From positions 1 through 64,000 of the forward strand of contig NZ_WING01000001.1 in NCBI RefSeq assembly GCF_009793335.1: a stretch of 64,000 bases of DNA, written 5' to 3'. Below are positions 45,061 through 53,327 of this stretch, in pieces. The notes beneath the pieces were generated by a model, which did not search any database, was not told the origin of the DNA, and saw only the letters and a program-made list of their open reading frames with translations. Position numbers and translations under genes: made by a program. Each line of letters starts with the position of its first letter. Position 1 is the stretch's first letter. Origin of the DNA: Actinomadura sp. J1-007 (lineage in GTDB: Bacteria; Actinomycetota; Actinomycetes; Streptosporangiales; Streptosporangiaceae).

Positions 45061-45810
45061 TCACGACGCGGAGAGCATCGCCTCGTGGACGCCCTTCCAG
45101 TAGCCGGCCGTCAGGGTCAGGAACCCGTCGAAGCCCTGCCGGACGTGCGCCAGGTCGTCGTCGGAACGGCAGACCGCGGCGGCGGAGACGATCGCCTCGG
45201 CCTTGTGCTCCTTCTCGGCCTCGCCGATGTGCACGTAGAAGTACTCGCACTCCTCGTGGAACTCGTCCTCGCCGTAGAGGTGCTTGTAGTTGCGCACCCC
45301 CTCGTACAGGCGGACGAGCATCGAGTACGCCAGGTGCTCCTGGCCGAGCAGCGCGCCCTGCACGACGCGCTGGTCCGGGTCGGTGAACAGCGCGCGCTGC
45401 CCCTGCCCGAACGCCTTGGTCGTGGACAGCGGCTCGCTCGCGCGCAGCTCGTCCACCGTGAACGGGGCGCCCCGGAGCCGGGTGAGCAGGTCGGTGAGGA
45501 ACCGCTCCAGCAGGAGCAGGTGCGCCTTCTCGGGGTCGCCGTTGCCGTACTCGGAGTAGAGGTTCTTGACGCACTCGACGCGCGCCGCGAGGTCCTCGGT
45601 GTGCAGAACGGACAGCGCCACCATCACCGAGGTGTTGACCGTCCGCGCGTAGAACTCGCGCGCGAACGTCTCGACCTGCGGGTACGGCAGCGTGCCCGAC
45701 ATCCAGAGCCGGTAGAACTCGTTGTCGAGCGCCGGGTGCTCGTGGACGGTGGCGGCGAGGTCCCGGACGGTGTCGAGGTAGGACGGGGCCAGGGTCTGCT
45801 GGACGGACAT
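45061..45810 (-). CDS. heme-oxygenase-like diiron oxidase (iron-containing redox enzyme family)
   Basis: 249 residues; perfect AAGGAGG 4 nt before ATG 45810. All-helical HDO fold with the putative ligand set spread over NLYSEYGNGDPEKAHLLLLE, GQEHLAYSML and YVHIGEAEKEHKAEAI (Glu, His, His, Glu/His). Relatives include UndA, CADD and PqqC-like or N-oxygenating enzymes of natural-product pathways, which use O2 and two irons. A 23-bp palindrome precedes it and an EamA exporter follows, together a small regulated biosynthesis/export unit. The substrate is unknown. Confidence 0.8.
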   Translation of the reverse strand: MSVQQTLAPSYLDTVRDLAATVHEHPALDNEFYRLWMSGTLPYPQVETFAREFYARTVNTSVMVALSVLHTEDLAARVECVKNLYSEYGNGDPEKAHLLLLERFLTDLLTRLRGAPFTVDELRASEPLSTTKAFGQGQRALFTDPDQRVVQGALLGQEHLAYSMLVRLYEGVRNYKHLYGEDEFHEECEYFYVHIGEAEKEHKAEAIVSAAAVCRSDDDLAHVRQGFDGFLTLTAGYWKGVHEAMLSAS

Positions 45811-45847
45811 GATCCTCCTTGGGAGCCGGACACGTGCCCTTCGGTCG

Positions 45848-45870
45848 CTACTGCAAGCAGCTTGCAGTAG
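45848..45870. promoter_or_regulatory. 23-bp operator palindrome
   Basis: CTACTGCAAGC-A-GCTTGCAGTAG: 11-bp perfect arms about one base, 38 bp upstream of the oxidase ATG. This is the size and symmetry of a TetR/MarR-type operator. No regulator gene is adjacent. Confidence 0.65.
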
Positions 45871-46066
45871 TTCGGGACGCCACAGAACCCCTAGGCGCGC
45901 CTCCGGCCCGGGAATTCCAAACCGGGCCCCTTTCGGCGCGCAGCGATCTTGACAATCCGGCCCACCGAAACCACCTCCGCCCCTTCCCCCCACCCCCGCC
46001 CCCACCCTGAACAGCCCCGTCCCCGACCACCCCGGTCAGCCAACCGGTCAACCCCCACCCCTCCCC

Positions 46067-46440
46067 CAGTCAGCCCCACGGCCCGTGGCGCGCACAGGCA
46101 CCGTCCTTTCCAATCAGCCGGGCGGGCCGCGGACGCACGCAAGCACCGCTCCCCGAGTCAGCCGCGCGGACCCCGGACACGCACAGGCGCCGCTCCCTGA
46201 GTCAGCCGCGCGGACGCTGGGCCCGCGCCGGCGTCGCTCCGTGAGTCAGTCGCGCAGACCGCGGGCGCCGCTCCCCCAGTCACCCGCGCGGCCCGTGAAC
46301 GCACACAAGCGCCGCTCCCCAAGTCAGCCGCGCGCACTCCGGACGGGCAGACACCGCCCCCCAGTCAGCCCCACGGCCCGTGAAGGCGCACAAACGTCGA
46401 TCCCCCAGTCGGCCGCGCGGGACGTGGACGTGCGCAGGAT
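46067..46440. repeat. 44-bp degenerate tandem array, nine units
   Basis: Units start with CAGTCAGCC-like sequence at 46067, 46111, 46155, 46199, 46243, 46277, 46321, 46362 and 46406. Six of the eight spacings are exactly 44 bp; the others are 34 and 41. Shared parts are AGTCAGCCGCGCGG, CGCACAGGCGCC and GCTCCC. It fills half of the 764-bp gap 45811-46574. No convincing coding potential or promoter was found; 45900-46066 is C-rich low-complexity DNA. Confidence 0.85.
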
Positions 46441-46507
46441 CAGGCTGGGACGCGGCGGTCCGTAGCGTCGTGGGCAGGTGTTTGGGTGTTTCTGGGCGGG
46501 GGGCGGG

Positions 46508-46519
46508 CGGAACGTTCCG
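46508..46519. promoter_or_regulatory. 12-bp palindrome upstream of the PH-domain gene
   Basis: CGGAACGTTCCG, perfect, 55 bp before ATG 46575. Possible operator. Confidence 0.35.
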
Positions 46520-46574
46520 TTGGGGTGGTGCGTCGGACTTTGGGAAGGTTTCAAGCCGTCGGGAGGCGCGCCGC

Positions 46575-46946
46575 ATGGGCAGGAACTCCGTTCCGCACGA
46601 CAGGTCCGGGCAGCTCAAGCAGATCGAGAGCGGGCTGCTGCCGGGCGAGCAGATCATCGCCGTGTACGACGCGGTCGGCACCGGGACCGGGTTCATCGGG
46701 CTCACCGACCGGCGCGTGATCGTCCAGGACAACAGCTTCGTCGGGAAGAAGGTCGCGCTGACCAGCATCCCGTACTCGAAGATCTCCTCGGTCAGCGTGC
46801 TGAGCAACAAGTCGTGGGCCGGGTCGTACTTCTCGTCCGGATCGATCGCCGTGCACGTCGGCACGCAGACCTACGTCGTGGAGTTCCGGGGCGAGCAGAA
46901 GGCCCACCACGTGCACAACGTGATCCTCCAGTACATCTCGCACTGA
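46575..46946 (+). CDS. bacterial PH-domain protein
   Basis: 123 residues; GGGAGG 8 nt before ATG 46575. A short N-terminal helix (LKQIESGLLPGEQIIAVYDA) leads into a bacterial pleckstrin-homology barrel: GTGFIGLTDRRVIVQDNSF, KKVALTSIPYSKISSVSVL, SIAVHVGTQTYVVEFRGEQK. Such proteins are stress-related or membrane-proximal oligomers of unclear function. No membrane segment. Confidence 0.8.
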   Translation: MGRNSVPHDRSGQLKQIESGLLPGEQIIAVYDAVGTGTGFIGLTDRRVIVQDNSFVGKKVALTSIPYSKISSVSVLSNKSWAGSYFSSGSIAVHVGTQTYVVEFRGEQKAHHVHNVILQYISH

Positions 46947-47065
46947 CCGCGGCGCGGTGACGGTGATCACGGGGAGATGATCCGGGAACCGCACTCCGTG
47001 ATCGTCGGTCTACTAGGATGAGCCTTCCTCGACCCACCCCCTGCTCCCATGTCGAGGGGACGATC

Positions 47066-47944
47066 ATGAACGAGCACGACCTCGGTTTCGGCGGCCCCGC
47101 CGCCTCCCGGATCTACGACTTCTCGCTGGGCGGCAAGGACAACTACTCCGCCGACCGGGAGGCGGCGCTCCAGGCGTTCGGGACGTTCCCCGCCGCCCGG
47201 CTGCTGCCCCGGGAGAACCGCAAGTTCATGCGCCGGGCCGTGCGGTACCTGCTCGACGAGGGCGTCCGCCAGTTCCTCGACATCGGCTGCGGACTGCCCG
47301 GCAAGGGCAACGTGCACGAGGTGGCGCACCAGGCCGACCCCTCGGCGCGCGTGGTGTACGTCGACCACGACCCGGTCGCGGTCGTGCACTTCCAGTCCCT
47401 CGTGCACGCGCTCCCCGGCGTCACCGCGATCCGCGCCGACGCCCGCCGCCCCGAGAGCGTCCTCGGCGACGACGAGGTCACCGGGCTGATCGACTTCTCG
47501 CGTCCGGTCGGCGTGCTGATGACGGCGGTGCTCGACCTGATCCTCGACGAGGACGACCCGGAGGCGGTCGTGCGGGCTTTCCGCGACGCGCTGGCGCCGG
47601 GCGGCTTCCTGGTGGTCTGCGACTTCACCGACGCGGCGCTCACCCCGGAGGAGCGCGCCGTCAGCGACGCGCTCATCAAGGAGAACGGCGTGGTCGTGTC
47701 GTTCCGCTCGCCCGAACGGATCGCGGGCTTCTTCGACGGCCTCGACCTCGTGGAGCCCGGCGTGGTCAACGCCCCCGACTGGCGTCCCGACCGGCCCCAC
47801 GAGCCCGCCACCGGCTGGCTCCTCGCGGGGTCGGCCGGAAGGGCTGACCGAACGGGTCAGGCGGGTCGTTCGAGGCGCGCCTCCAAGCCGTCGAGCAGGT
47901 ACTCCAGGCCGGTGGTGAAGCTGCCGTCCCAGTCGTCGTCGTAG
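47066..47944 (+). CDS. SAM-dependent methyltransferase (DUF574 type)
   Basis: 292 residues as read from ATG 47066. The family signature SRIYDFSLGGKDNYSADREA opens the protein, with SAM motif FLDIGCGLPGKGNVHEVA, VVYVDHDPVAV and the RPVGVLMTAVLDLI block. Function unknown; abundant in actinomycetes. The last 37 residues (after LLAGSAGR) are not conserved and overlap the convergent TetR gene by 88 bp. Adding one G at about 47841-47843 would give a stop at about 47847, a normal end and no overlap. Confidence 0.85.
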   Translation: MNEHDLGFGGPAASRIYDFSLGGKDNYSADREAALQAFGTFPAARLLPRENRKFMRRAVRYLLDEGVRQFLDIGCGLPGKGNVHEVAHQADPSARVVYVDHDPVAVVHFQSLVHALPGVTAIRADARRPESVLGDDEVTGLIDFSRPVGVLMTAVLDLILDEDDPEAVVRAFRDALAPGGFLVVCDFTDAALTPEERAVSDALIKENGVVVSFRSPERIAGFFDGLDLVEPGVVNAPDWRPDRPHEPATGWLLAGSAGRADRTGQAGRSRRASKPSSRYSRPVVKLPSQSSS

Positions 47945-48570
47945 AGGTAGCCGTTCGCGGCGAGGGTCGGGTAGCGGTCGCGGTCGGCGCGCAGCTGCTC
48001 CTGGCCCGTGCGGCGCTCCTCGTCGGTGATGTCCAGGGCGACCTCGCCCGACGCGGACCCCATGACGTGGTTGTAGAGCGCCCACGTCGCCGCCGACAGG
48101 CTCTTGCCGGAGAACCCGGCGCGGACGAGCGTCGCCTGGAGGAACTCCATCCAGGCGAGGAAGTTCGGGCCGATGGTCGGGCGCCGCCGGGCGGGCACCC
48201 CGGCGGCCCACGGGTGGCGCAGCAGCGCGGCCCGCCAGGCGGTGAGCACCGCGGTGACGTCGTCGCGCCAGCGGCCCGCGCGCCCGGCCCGGGGCGGCGG
48301 CTCCCCGAAGACCGCGTCCACGGCGAGGTCGATCACGTCGTCCTTGGTGTCGACGTGCCAGTACAGCGACGGGGCGACGACGGCCAGCCGCTCGGCGAGC
48401 CGCCGCATGGTGAGCCGTTCGATGCCCTCCTCGTCGAGCAGGGCGACGGCGGCCTCGACGATGCGCGCGAGCGTCAGCGGCGGCTCCCCCTTGGCGGTGC
48501 GCCGCGGGCGCAGCCAGACACTTCGTATTCCGTCTTTCCGCTGGTCGCGGCCATCTTTCACGTTCTCCAT
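47857..48570 (-). CDS. TetR-family repressor (TetR_C type)
   Basis: 237 residues. HTH: LTMRRLAERLAVVAPSLYWHV at about 52-72, after a basic N-terminal extension. The C-terminal TetR_C-like domain (PTIGPNFLAWMEFLQATLVR, ATWALYNHVMGSASGEV) resembles those of drug-responsive TetR repressors. Divergent from a DHA2 MFS exporter with a palindrome between, so it is the expected regulator of that pump. Confidence 0.92.
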   Translation of the reverse strand: MENVKDGRDQRKDGIRSVWLRPRRTAKGEPPLTLARIVEAAVALLDEEGIERLTMRRLAERLAVVAPSLYWHVDTKDDVIDLAVDAVFGEPPPRAGRAGRWRDDVTAVLTAWRAALLRHPWAAGVPARRRPTIGPNFLAWMEFLQATLVRAGFSGKSLSAATWALYNHVMGSASGEVALDITDEERRTGQEQLRADRDRYPTLAANGYLYDDDWDGSFTTGLEYLLDGLEARLERPA

Positions 48571-48623
48571 CGCACCCCGTCCAGCCGTCCGGGCGACCGG
48601 CCCGGTCGGCCCAGTGTAGTACC

Positions 48624-48643
48624 GTGTTCGCTGTCTCGAACAC
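48624..48643. promoter_or_regulatory. TetR operator for the MFS pump
   Basis: Palindrome GTGTTCG-CTGTCT-CGAACAC in the 110-bp gap between the divergent TetR and MFS genes. Confidence 0.6.
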
Positions 48644-48680
48644 TGTTAGGGAAACCCAAACGTTGTTAGGCAGGTGGTGG

Positions 48681-50159
48681 ATGATGGAAGCCAGCCAAGG
48701 GGCCGCGGCCTCCGGTCGGCGCCGGTGGTGGACGCTGATCGCGGTCAGCGCGGCCCAGCTCCTGGTGGTCCTGGACGGGACGATCGTGAACATCGCGCTG
48801 CCCTCGGCGCAGCGCGCCCTGGACATGTCGGACGGCAGCCGGCAGTGGGCGATCACCGCGTACGCGCTGGCGTTCGGCGGGCTGCTGCTGATCGGCGGCC
48901 GGGTCAGCGGCGCGCTCGGCCACCGGCGCACGTTCGTCATCGGCCTCACCGGCTTCGCCGCCGCGTCCGCGATCGGCGGCGCCGCGGTGAACGCGGAGAT
49001 GCTGTTCGGCGCGCGCGCCCTCCAGGGGGTGTTCGCCGCCGCGCTCGCGCCCGCCGGGCTGTCGCTGCTCACGACCACGTTCACCGAGACCCGCGAACGC
49101 GGGCGCGCGTTCGGGGTGTTCGCCGCCGTCGGCGCCGCGGGCTCGGCGGTCGGCCTGGTCGCGGGCGGGCTGCTGACGGAGTACGCGAGCTGGCGCTGGT
49201 GCCTCTACATCAACGTCCCCATCGCCCTGCTCGCCGTGGCCGGGACGGCGCTCGTCCCCCGCGACGAGCCCATCCGCGAGAGCGGCGGCGCGCTCGACGT
49301 CCCTGGCGCCCTGCTCAGCGCGGGCGGGTTCGCGGCGGTGGTCTACGCGTTCAACCAGGCCGAGCCGCACGGCTGGGACTCGCCGAAGGTGCTGGGGCTC
49401 CTCGCGGGCGGGATCGTCCTGCTGGCCGCGTTCGTCGCCGTCGAGCTGCGCGCGTCCCGCCCGCTGCTGCCGATGCGCATCCTGCTGCACCGGGGACGGG
49501 CCGGGGCGTTCGTGTCGATCACTCTGATGTTCGTCGCGATGTTCGGCTTCTACCTGTTCATGAGCTACTACACGCAGACGGTCCTCGGGTACTCCCCCGT
49601 CGAGGCGGGCCTGACGCTCATCATCAACGCCGCCGCCGCGCTCGTCGGCTCCACGCTCATCGCCGGGAAGCTGCACGGGCGCGTCGCGCCGATGGCGCTC
49701 ATCCTGCCGGGCCTCATCGCCGCGGCCCTCGGCATGCTCCTGCTGACCCGGCTGACGGCGGGCAGCGAGCACGTTCTGCCGCTGTACCTGACGCCCGCGC
49801 TGGTGCTCACCGGGCTCGGCCTCGGCTGCGTCATGCCGCCGACCGCGAGCCTCGCCACCGCGGGCATGCAGTGGCACGAGATCGGGGCGGCGTCGGCCGC
49901 GTACAACGCGGCGCAGCAGCTCGGGGCCGCGCTCGGCACCGCGCTGCTCAACACCGTGGCCGCGAGCGCCGCCGCGTCGTACCTGGCGTCCGAGCACGGC
50001 ACGCCCACCGCCGCGGCCGTGCACGGCTACACCACCGCGCTCGCCGTCGCGTTCGGCATCCTCGTCGCCGCCGCGTGCGTCACCCTGCCGCTCGCCCTGT
50101 CCCGCGCCGAACGGCGGCGCGCCAACGAGAAGGAGGAGGAACCCGCGCCCGTCCCCTGA
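48681..50159 (+). CDS. MFS multidrug exporter, DHA2 (14-TMS) family
   Basis: 492 residues from ATG 48681 (ATG 48684 equally possible). Motif LLVVLDGTIVNIALPSAQRA in TM1, motif A-like GGRVSGALGHRRTFVIGL and motif C-like AVGAAGSAVGLVAGGLL; about 14 hydrophobic segments. EmrB/QacA-type proton-driven drug export. A regulator and operator lie upstream. Ends in a charged EKEEEP tail. Confidence 0.92.
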   Translation: MMEASQGAAASGRRRWWTLIAVSAAQLLVVLDGTIVNIALPSAQRALDMSDGSRQWAITAYALAFGGLLLIGGRVSGALGHRRTFVIGLTGFAAASAIGGAAVNAEMLFGARALQGVFAAALAPAGLSLLTTTFTETRERGRAFGVFAAVGAAGSAVGLVAGGLLTEYASWRWCLYINVPIALLAVAGTALVPRDEPIRESGGALDVPGALLSAGGFAAVVYAFNQAEPHGWDSPKVLGLLAGGIVLLAAFVAVELRASRPLLPMRILLHRGRAGAFVSITLMFVAMFGFYLFMSYYTQTVLGYSPVEAGLTLIINAAAALVGSTLIAGKLHGRVAPMALILPGLIAAALGMLLLTRLTAGSEHVLPLYLTPALVLTGLGLGCVMPPTASLATAGMQWHEIGAASAAYNAAQQLGAALGTALLNTVAASAAASYLASEHGTPTAAAVHGYTTALAVAFGILVAAACVTLPLALSRAERRRANEKEEEPAPVP

Positions 50160-50164
50160 CCGAA

Positions 50165-50206
50165 CCGGACCGTCGGACGATCCACCCGATCGTCGGGGCG
50201 GTCCGG
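50165..50206. terminator. bidirectional terminator
   Basis: Outer arms CCGGACCG / CGGTCCGG and inner arms GACGATC / GATCGTC, between the convergent MFS and sbcC genes. Confidence 0.65.
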
Positions 50207-50291
50207 ACGTCCCGCCCCGGAAGCGAGCGATCCGCCGTTTCCGGGGCGGCGCCGTACGCGCGCGAGCGCGGGCCCGCGCGGAACGGGCGTG

Positions 50292-53200
50292 TCAGACCGA
50301 GACGGCGGCGGTCGAGCCCGCGCGCTGCTTGGTGATGCGGAGCTGGGCGGGGATGCGGGCGCGCAGCTCGGCGACGTGGCTGACGATGCCCACGGCCCGG
50401 CCGCCGTCCCGCAGGGCGTCGAGGACGTCCATGACCTCGTCGAGGGTCTCCTCGTCGAGCGTCCCGAAGCCCTCGTCCACGAACAGGGTGTTGATCTCGG
50501 CGCCGCCCGCCTCGGCGGTGACGACGTCGGCGAGGCCGAGCGCGAGCGCCAGCGAGGTGATGAACGACTCGCCGCCCGACAGCGTCACCGGGTCGCGCTC
50601 CAGGCCGGTCCAGGCGTCGGCGACGCGCAGGCCGAGGCCGCCGCTGCCCTTCGTCCGGTCGCCGGCCGCCTTGTCGATGGTGTGGACGAGCGAGTAGCGC
50701 TTGGCCGACATGCGGTCGAGCCGTTCGTTGGCGGCGGCGACGACCTGTTCGAGCCGCGCCGCCAGCACGTACGCCGACAGCGACATGTTGCGCCGGTTGG
50801 CGGGGGACTTGCCGGACGTCAGCCCGGCGAGCCGTTCGGCCACCTCGTGGCGTTCGGCGGCCGGACGCCAGTCGCGCACGGCGGCGGCCAGCCGCTCGCG
50901 CAGCTCGGCCAGGCGCCGCCGCCTCTGGCGGGCGCGGTCGGCGGCCCCGGCGACGCCCCGGTGGGTCGCCTCGGCCGCGGCGAGCGCGGCCTCCAGCGCG
51001 GCGAGGTCGGGCGCGGGCTCCCGGGACGCGGCCGCGAGGGCGGCGTCGCCGAGCAGGTCGCGGATCGCGGCCTCCTCGTCGTCGAAGCGGCGGGCCCGGT
51101 CGCGCAGCCGCGCCTGGTCCTCGTCGGCCATGGCGGCGGCCAGGACGTCGTCGGCGGAGCGGAAGCCCTCCGCCTCGCCGGCCTTCGCGGCGCGGTCGCG
51201 GGCCTCGGCGTGCTCGGCGGCGGCGCGTTCGGCGAGCCGGAGCGCCTCGACCGCCTCGGCGAGCGCCGCGGCCTCCCGGTCCAGCCGCTCGACCCGCGCC
51301 TCCAGCGTCGGATCGCCGCCGCGCGCCTCGTCCAGCTCGGCGCGCAGCCGCGTACGCTCGCCGTCCAGCTCCGCGTCCCTGGTCCGCACCTCGGTGAGGG
51401 ACTGCGCGACCTCGTCGCGGCGGTCGCGCTTCTGCTCCAGCTCCCGTTCGGTACGGGTGAGGGCGGCTTCGAGCCGTTCGGCCTCGGCGGCCCGCGCCTC
51501 GGCCGCCGCCAGCGCGTCGCGCGCCTGCTCCAGCTCGTCCACCAGGGCCTCGACGGCGGTGTCTCCGGCGGTCTCCAGCAGGCCGTCGCGCTCGGTGCGG
51601 CGCGACTCGACCTCGCCGGTGGCGGCCTCCCGCACGGCCTGCGCGCGCTCGTACTCCGCCTGCGCCCGTTCGAGCTGCTCCTCGGTCGGGATGACGGCGA
51701 GGGACGTCACGGGCTCCGGGTGCTCGCGCGACCCGCACACGCGGCACGGCTCGCCCGCGACGAGTTCCTCGGCGAGGACGGCGGCCATCCCGTCCAGCCG
51801 GGCCTGGCGCAGCTCCTGGGCGCTGTCGCGCGCGGCCTGCGCGGCGTCGACGGCGTCGCGCTGCGCCTCCTCGGCCCCGGCGAGGAGCCGTTCGACGTGG
51901 TCGCGGCGCTGCGCGGCGTCGGCGCGGCGCTCGGCGTCGGCCACGGCCGCCGCCGCTCCGGCGCGCCCCGCCGCGGCGAGCCGGGCGTCCTCCAGCGCCC
52001 GCCGGTCGGCCTCGACCAGCGCGGGCAGCTCGCTCAGCGCGTCGGCGAGCTGCGCCTCCTCGGCGGCGGCCCGTTCGGCCTCGCGCGCGAGACCGGCCCG
52101 TTCGGCGTCGATGCGGCGGACCCGTTCGACCTTGCCGCGCTGCGCCTCCAGCACCGCGATCTCCCTGCGGCGGTCCTGCTCGGCCTTGGCGAGGACGTCC
52201 TCGGCGGCGCCGGGCGGGACGAGCGAGCCGACCTCGGAACGGGCGTGGTCGGCGCGGCGGCGGGTCTGCCGGGCCCAGTCCTCGCGTTCGCCGGACTGGC
52301 GGATCAGCGCCACGACGCGGTCGGCGCGCGCGGCGGTGTCGAGCCGCGAGGTGAGCCGGGAGCGCTCCTCGGCGCGTTCGAGCAGGGCCTCGCGGCGGGC
52401 CACGGCGTCGGCGTGCCTGCGCTGCCGTTCGGCGAGGTCGCGGCCGCGTTCGGCGTCGGCCCGCGCGGTCTCGACCGCCGCCTCGGCGTCGGCGCGGAGC
52501 CCTTCGGTGACGGCCAGGATCGCGTCGTGCTCGCCCGCGAGTTCCGCGGCCCAGGCGGGCAGCTCGTCAACGGCCTCCAGCGGCGTCTCCGCCGGACGGC
52601 CCTGGGCGCCCCCCTGGCGCGGCTCGGGAACGAGCGGGACCGCTTCGCGGGGCGCGTCGGCGCCCGTGGTCTCGGCGATGCGGTCGGCGATCGAGGACGC
52701 GGCGGCGCTCAGCTCGGCGGCCTCGCGGCGGGTGGCGGCGCGCCGTTCGGCCAGCCACTTCTCCACCTGGGTGAACACCTCGGTGGCGAAGAGCCGTTCG
52801 AGGACCTTGCGGCGCTCCTCGGCGCCCGCCCGCAGGAAGCCCGCGAACTCGCCCTGCGGCAGCAGCGCGACCTGGCAGAACTGCGTGGCGTTCATGCCGA
52901 GCAGCCGCGAGATCAGGTCGCCGGCCTCGTCGAGCCGCGCCGACAGCCCGGTCCACTCGCCGTCCGCGTACTCCTCCAGCAGCACCTTGGCGTGCTCGCC
53001 CGTCGTTCCGCTGCCGCGCAGCTTGGGCCGTTCCCACGCGGGCGAACGGGTCACGCGCAGCCGCCGCCCCCGGATGGTGGTCTCCAGCACCACGCGCGGC
53101 GCGAGGCCCGCCGGGGCGTGGTCGCTGCGCAGGCCCTTCACCGCGTTGCGCGCGCCGGGGACCTGGCCGTAGAGGGCGAAGCAGACGGCGTCGAGCACGC

Positions 53201-53327
53201 TGGTCTTGCCCGCGCCCGTACGGCCCTGGATGAGGAAGAGCCCGGCGTCGGACAGCGTGTCGAAGTCGATCACCTCGGTGCCGGAGAACGGCCCGAACGC
53301 GGTGATCTCCAGCCGATGCAGCCTCAC
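50292..53327 (-). CDS. sbcC: exonuclease SbcC (Rad50-like ATPase)
   Basis: 1011 residues; GTG 53327 overlaps the sbcD stop (GTGA). N-terminal ATPase: LEITAFGPFSGTEVIDF and Walker A GRTGAGKTSVLDAVCFALYG. Two long coiled-coil arms rich in E, R, A surround the zinc hook CRVC at about residue 527. The C-terminal part has the signature LSGGESFITSLALALGLADV and Walker B LFVDEGFGTLDEE. With SbcD it forms a complex that cleaves hairpins and blocked DNA ends. Normal length. Confidence 0.96.
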   Translation of the reverse strand: MRLHRLEITAFGPFSGTEVIDFDTLSDAGLFLIQGRTGAGKTSVLDAVCFALYGQVPGARNAVKGLRSDHAPAGLAPRVVLETTIRGRRLRVTRSPAWERPKLRGSGTTGEHAKVLLEEYADGEWTGLSARLDEAGDLISRLLGMNATQFCQVALLPQGEFAGFLRAGAEERRKVLERLFATEVFTQVEKWLAERRAATRREAAELSAAASSIADRIAETTGADAPREAVPLVPEPRQGGAQGRPAETPLEAVDELPAWAAELAGEHDAILAVTEGLRADAEAAVETARADAERGRDLAERQRRHADAVARREALLERAEERSRLTSRLDTAARADRVVALIRQSGEREDWARQTRRRADHARSEVGSLVPPGAAEDVLAKAEQDRRREIAVLEAQRGKVERVRRIDAERAGLAREAERAAAEEAQLADALSELPALVEADRRALEDARLAAAGRAGAAAAVADAERRADAAQRRDHVERLLAGAEEAQRDAVDAAQAARDSAQELRQARLDGMAAVLAEELVAGEPCRVCGSREHPEPVTSLAVIPTEEQLERAQAEYERAQAVREAATGEVESRRTERDGLLETAGDTAVEALVDELEQARDALAAAEARAAEAERLEAALTRTERELEQKRDRRDEVAQSLTEVRTRDAELDGERTRLRAELDEARGGDPTLEARVERLDREAAALAEAVEALRLAERAAAEHAEARDRAAKAGEAEGFRSADDVLAAAMADEDQARLRDRARRFDDEEAAIRDLLGDAALAAASREPAPDLAALEAALAAAEATHRGVAGAADRARQRRRRLAELRERLAAAVRDWRPAAERHEVAERLAGLTSGKSPANRRNMSLSAYVLAARLEQVVAAANERLDRMSAKRYSLVHTIDKAAGDRTKGSGGLGLRVADAWTGLERDPVTLSGGESFITSLALALGLADVVTAEAGGAEINTLFVDEGFGTLDEETLDEVMDVLDALRDGGRAVGIVSHVAELRARIPAQLRITKQRAGSTAAVSV

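Noticed and set aside
46067..46440. CRISPR array
   Set aside because: The repeats are contiguous, diverged and not separated by unique spacers; no cas genes nearby.
46085..46465. Small Arg/Ser/Pro-rich protein on the plus strand
   Set aside because: It is only a translation of the 44-bp array; period is not a multiple of three and start signals are poor.
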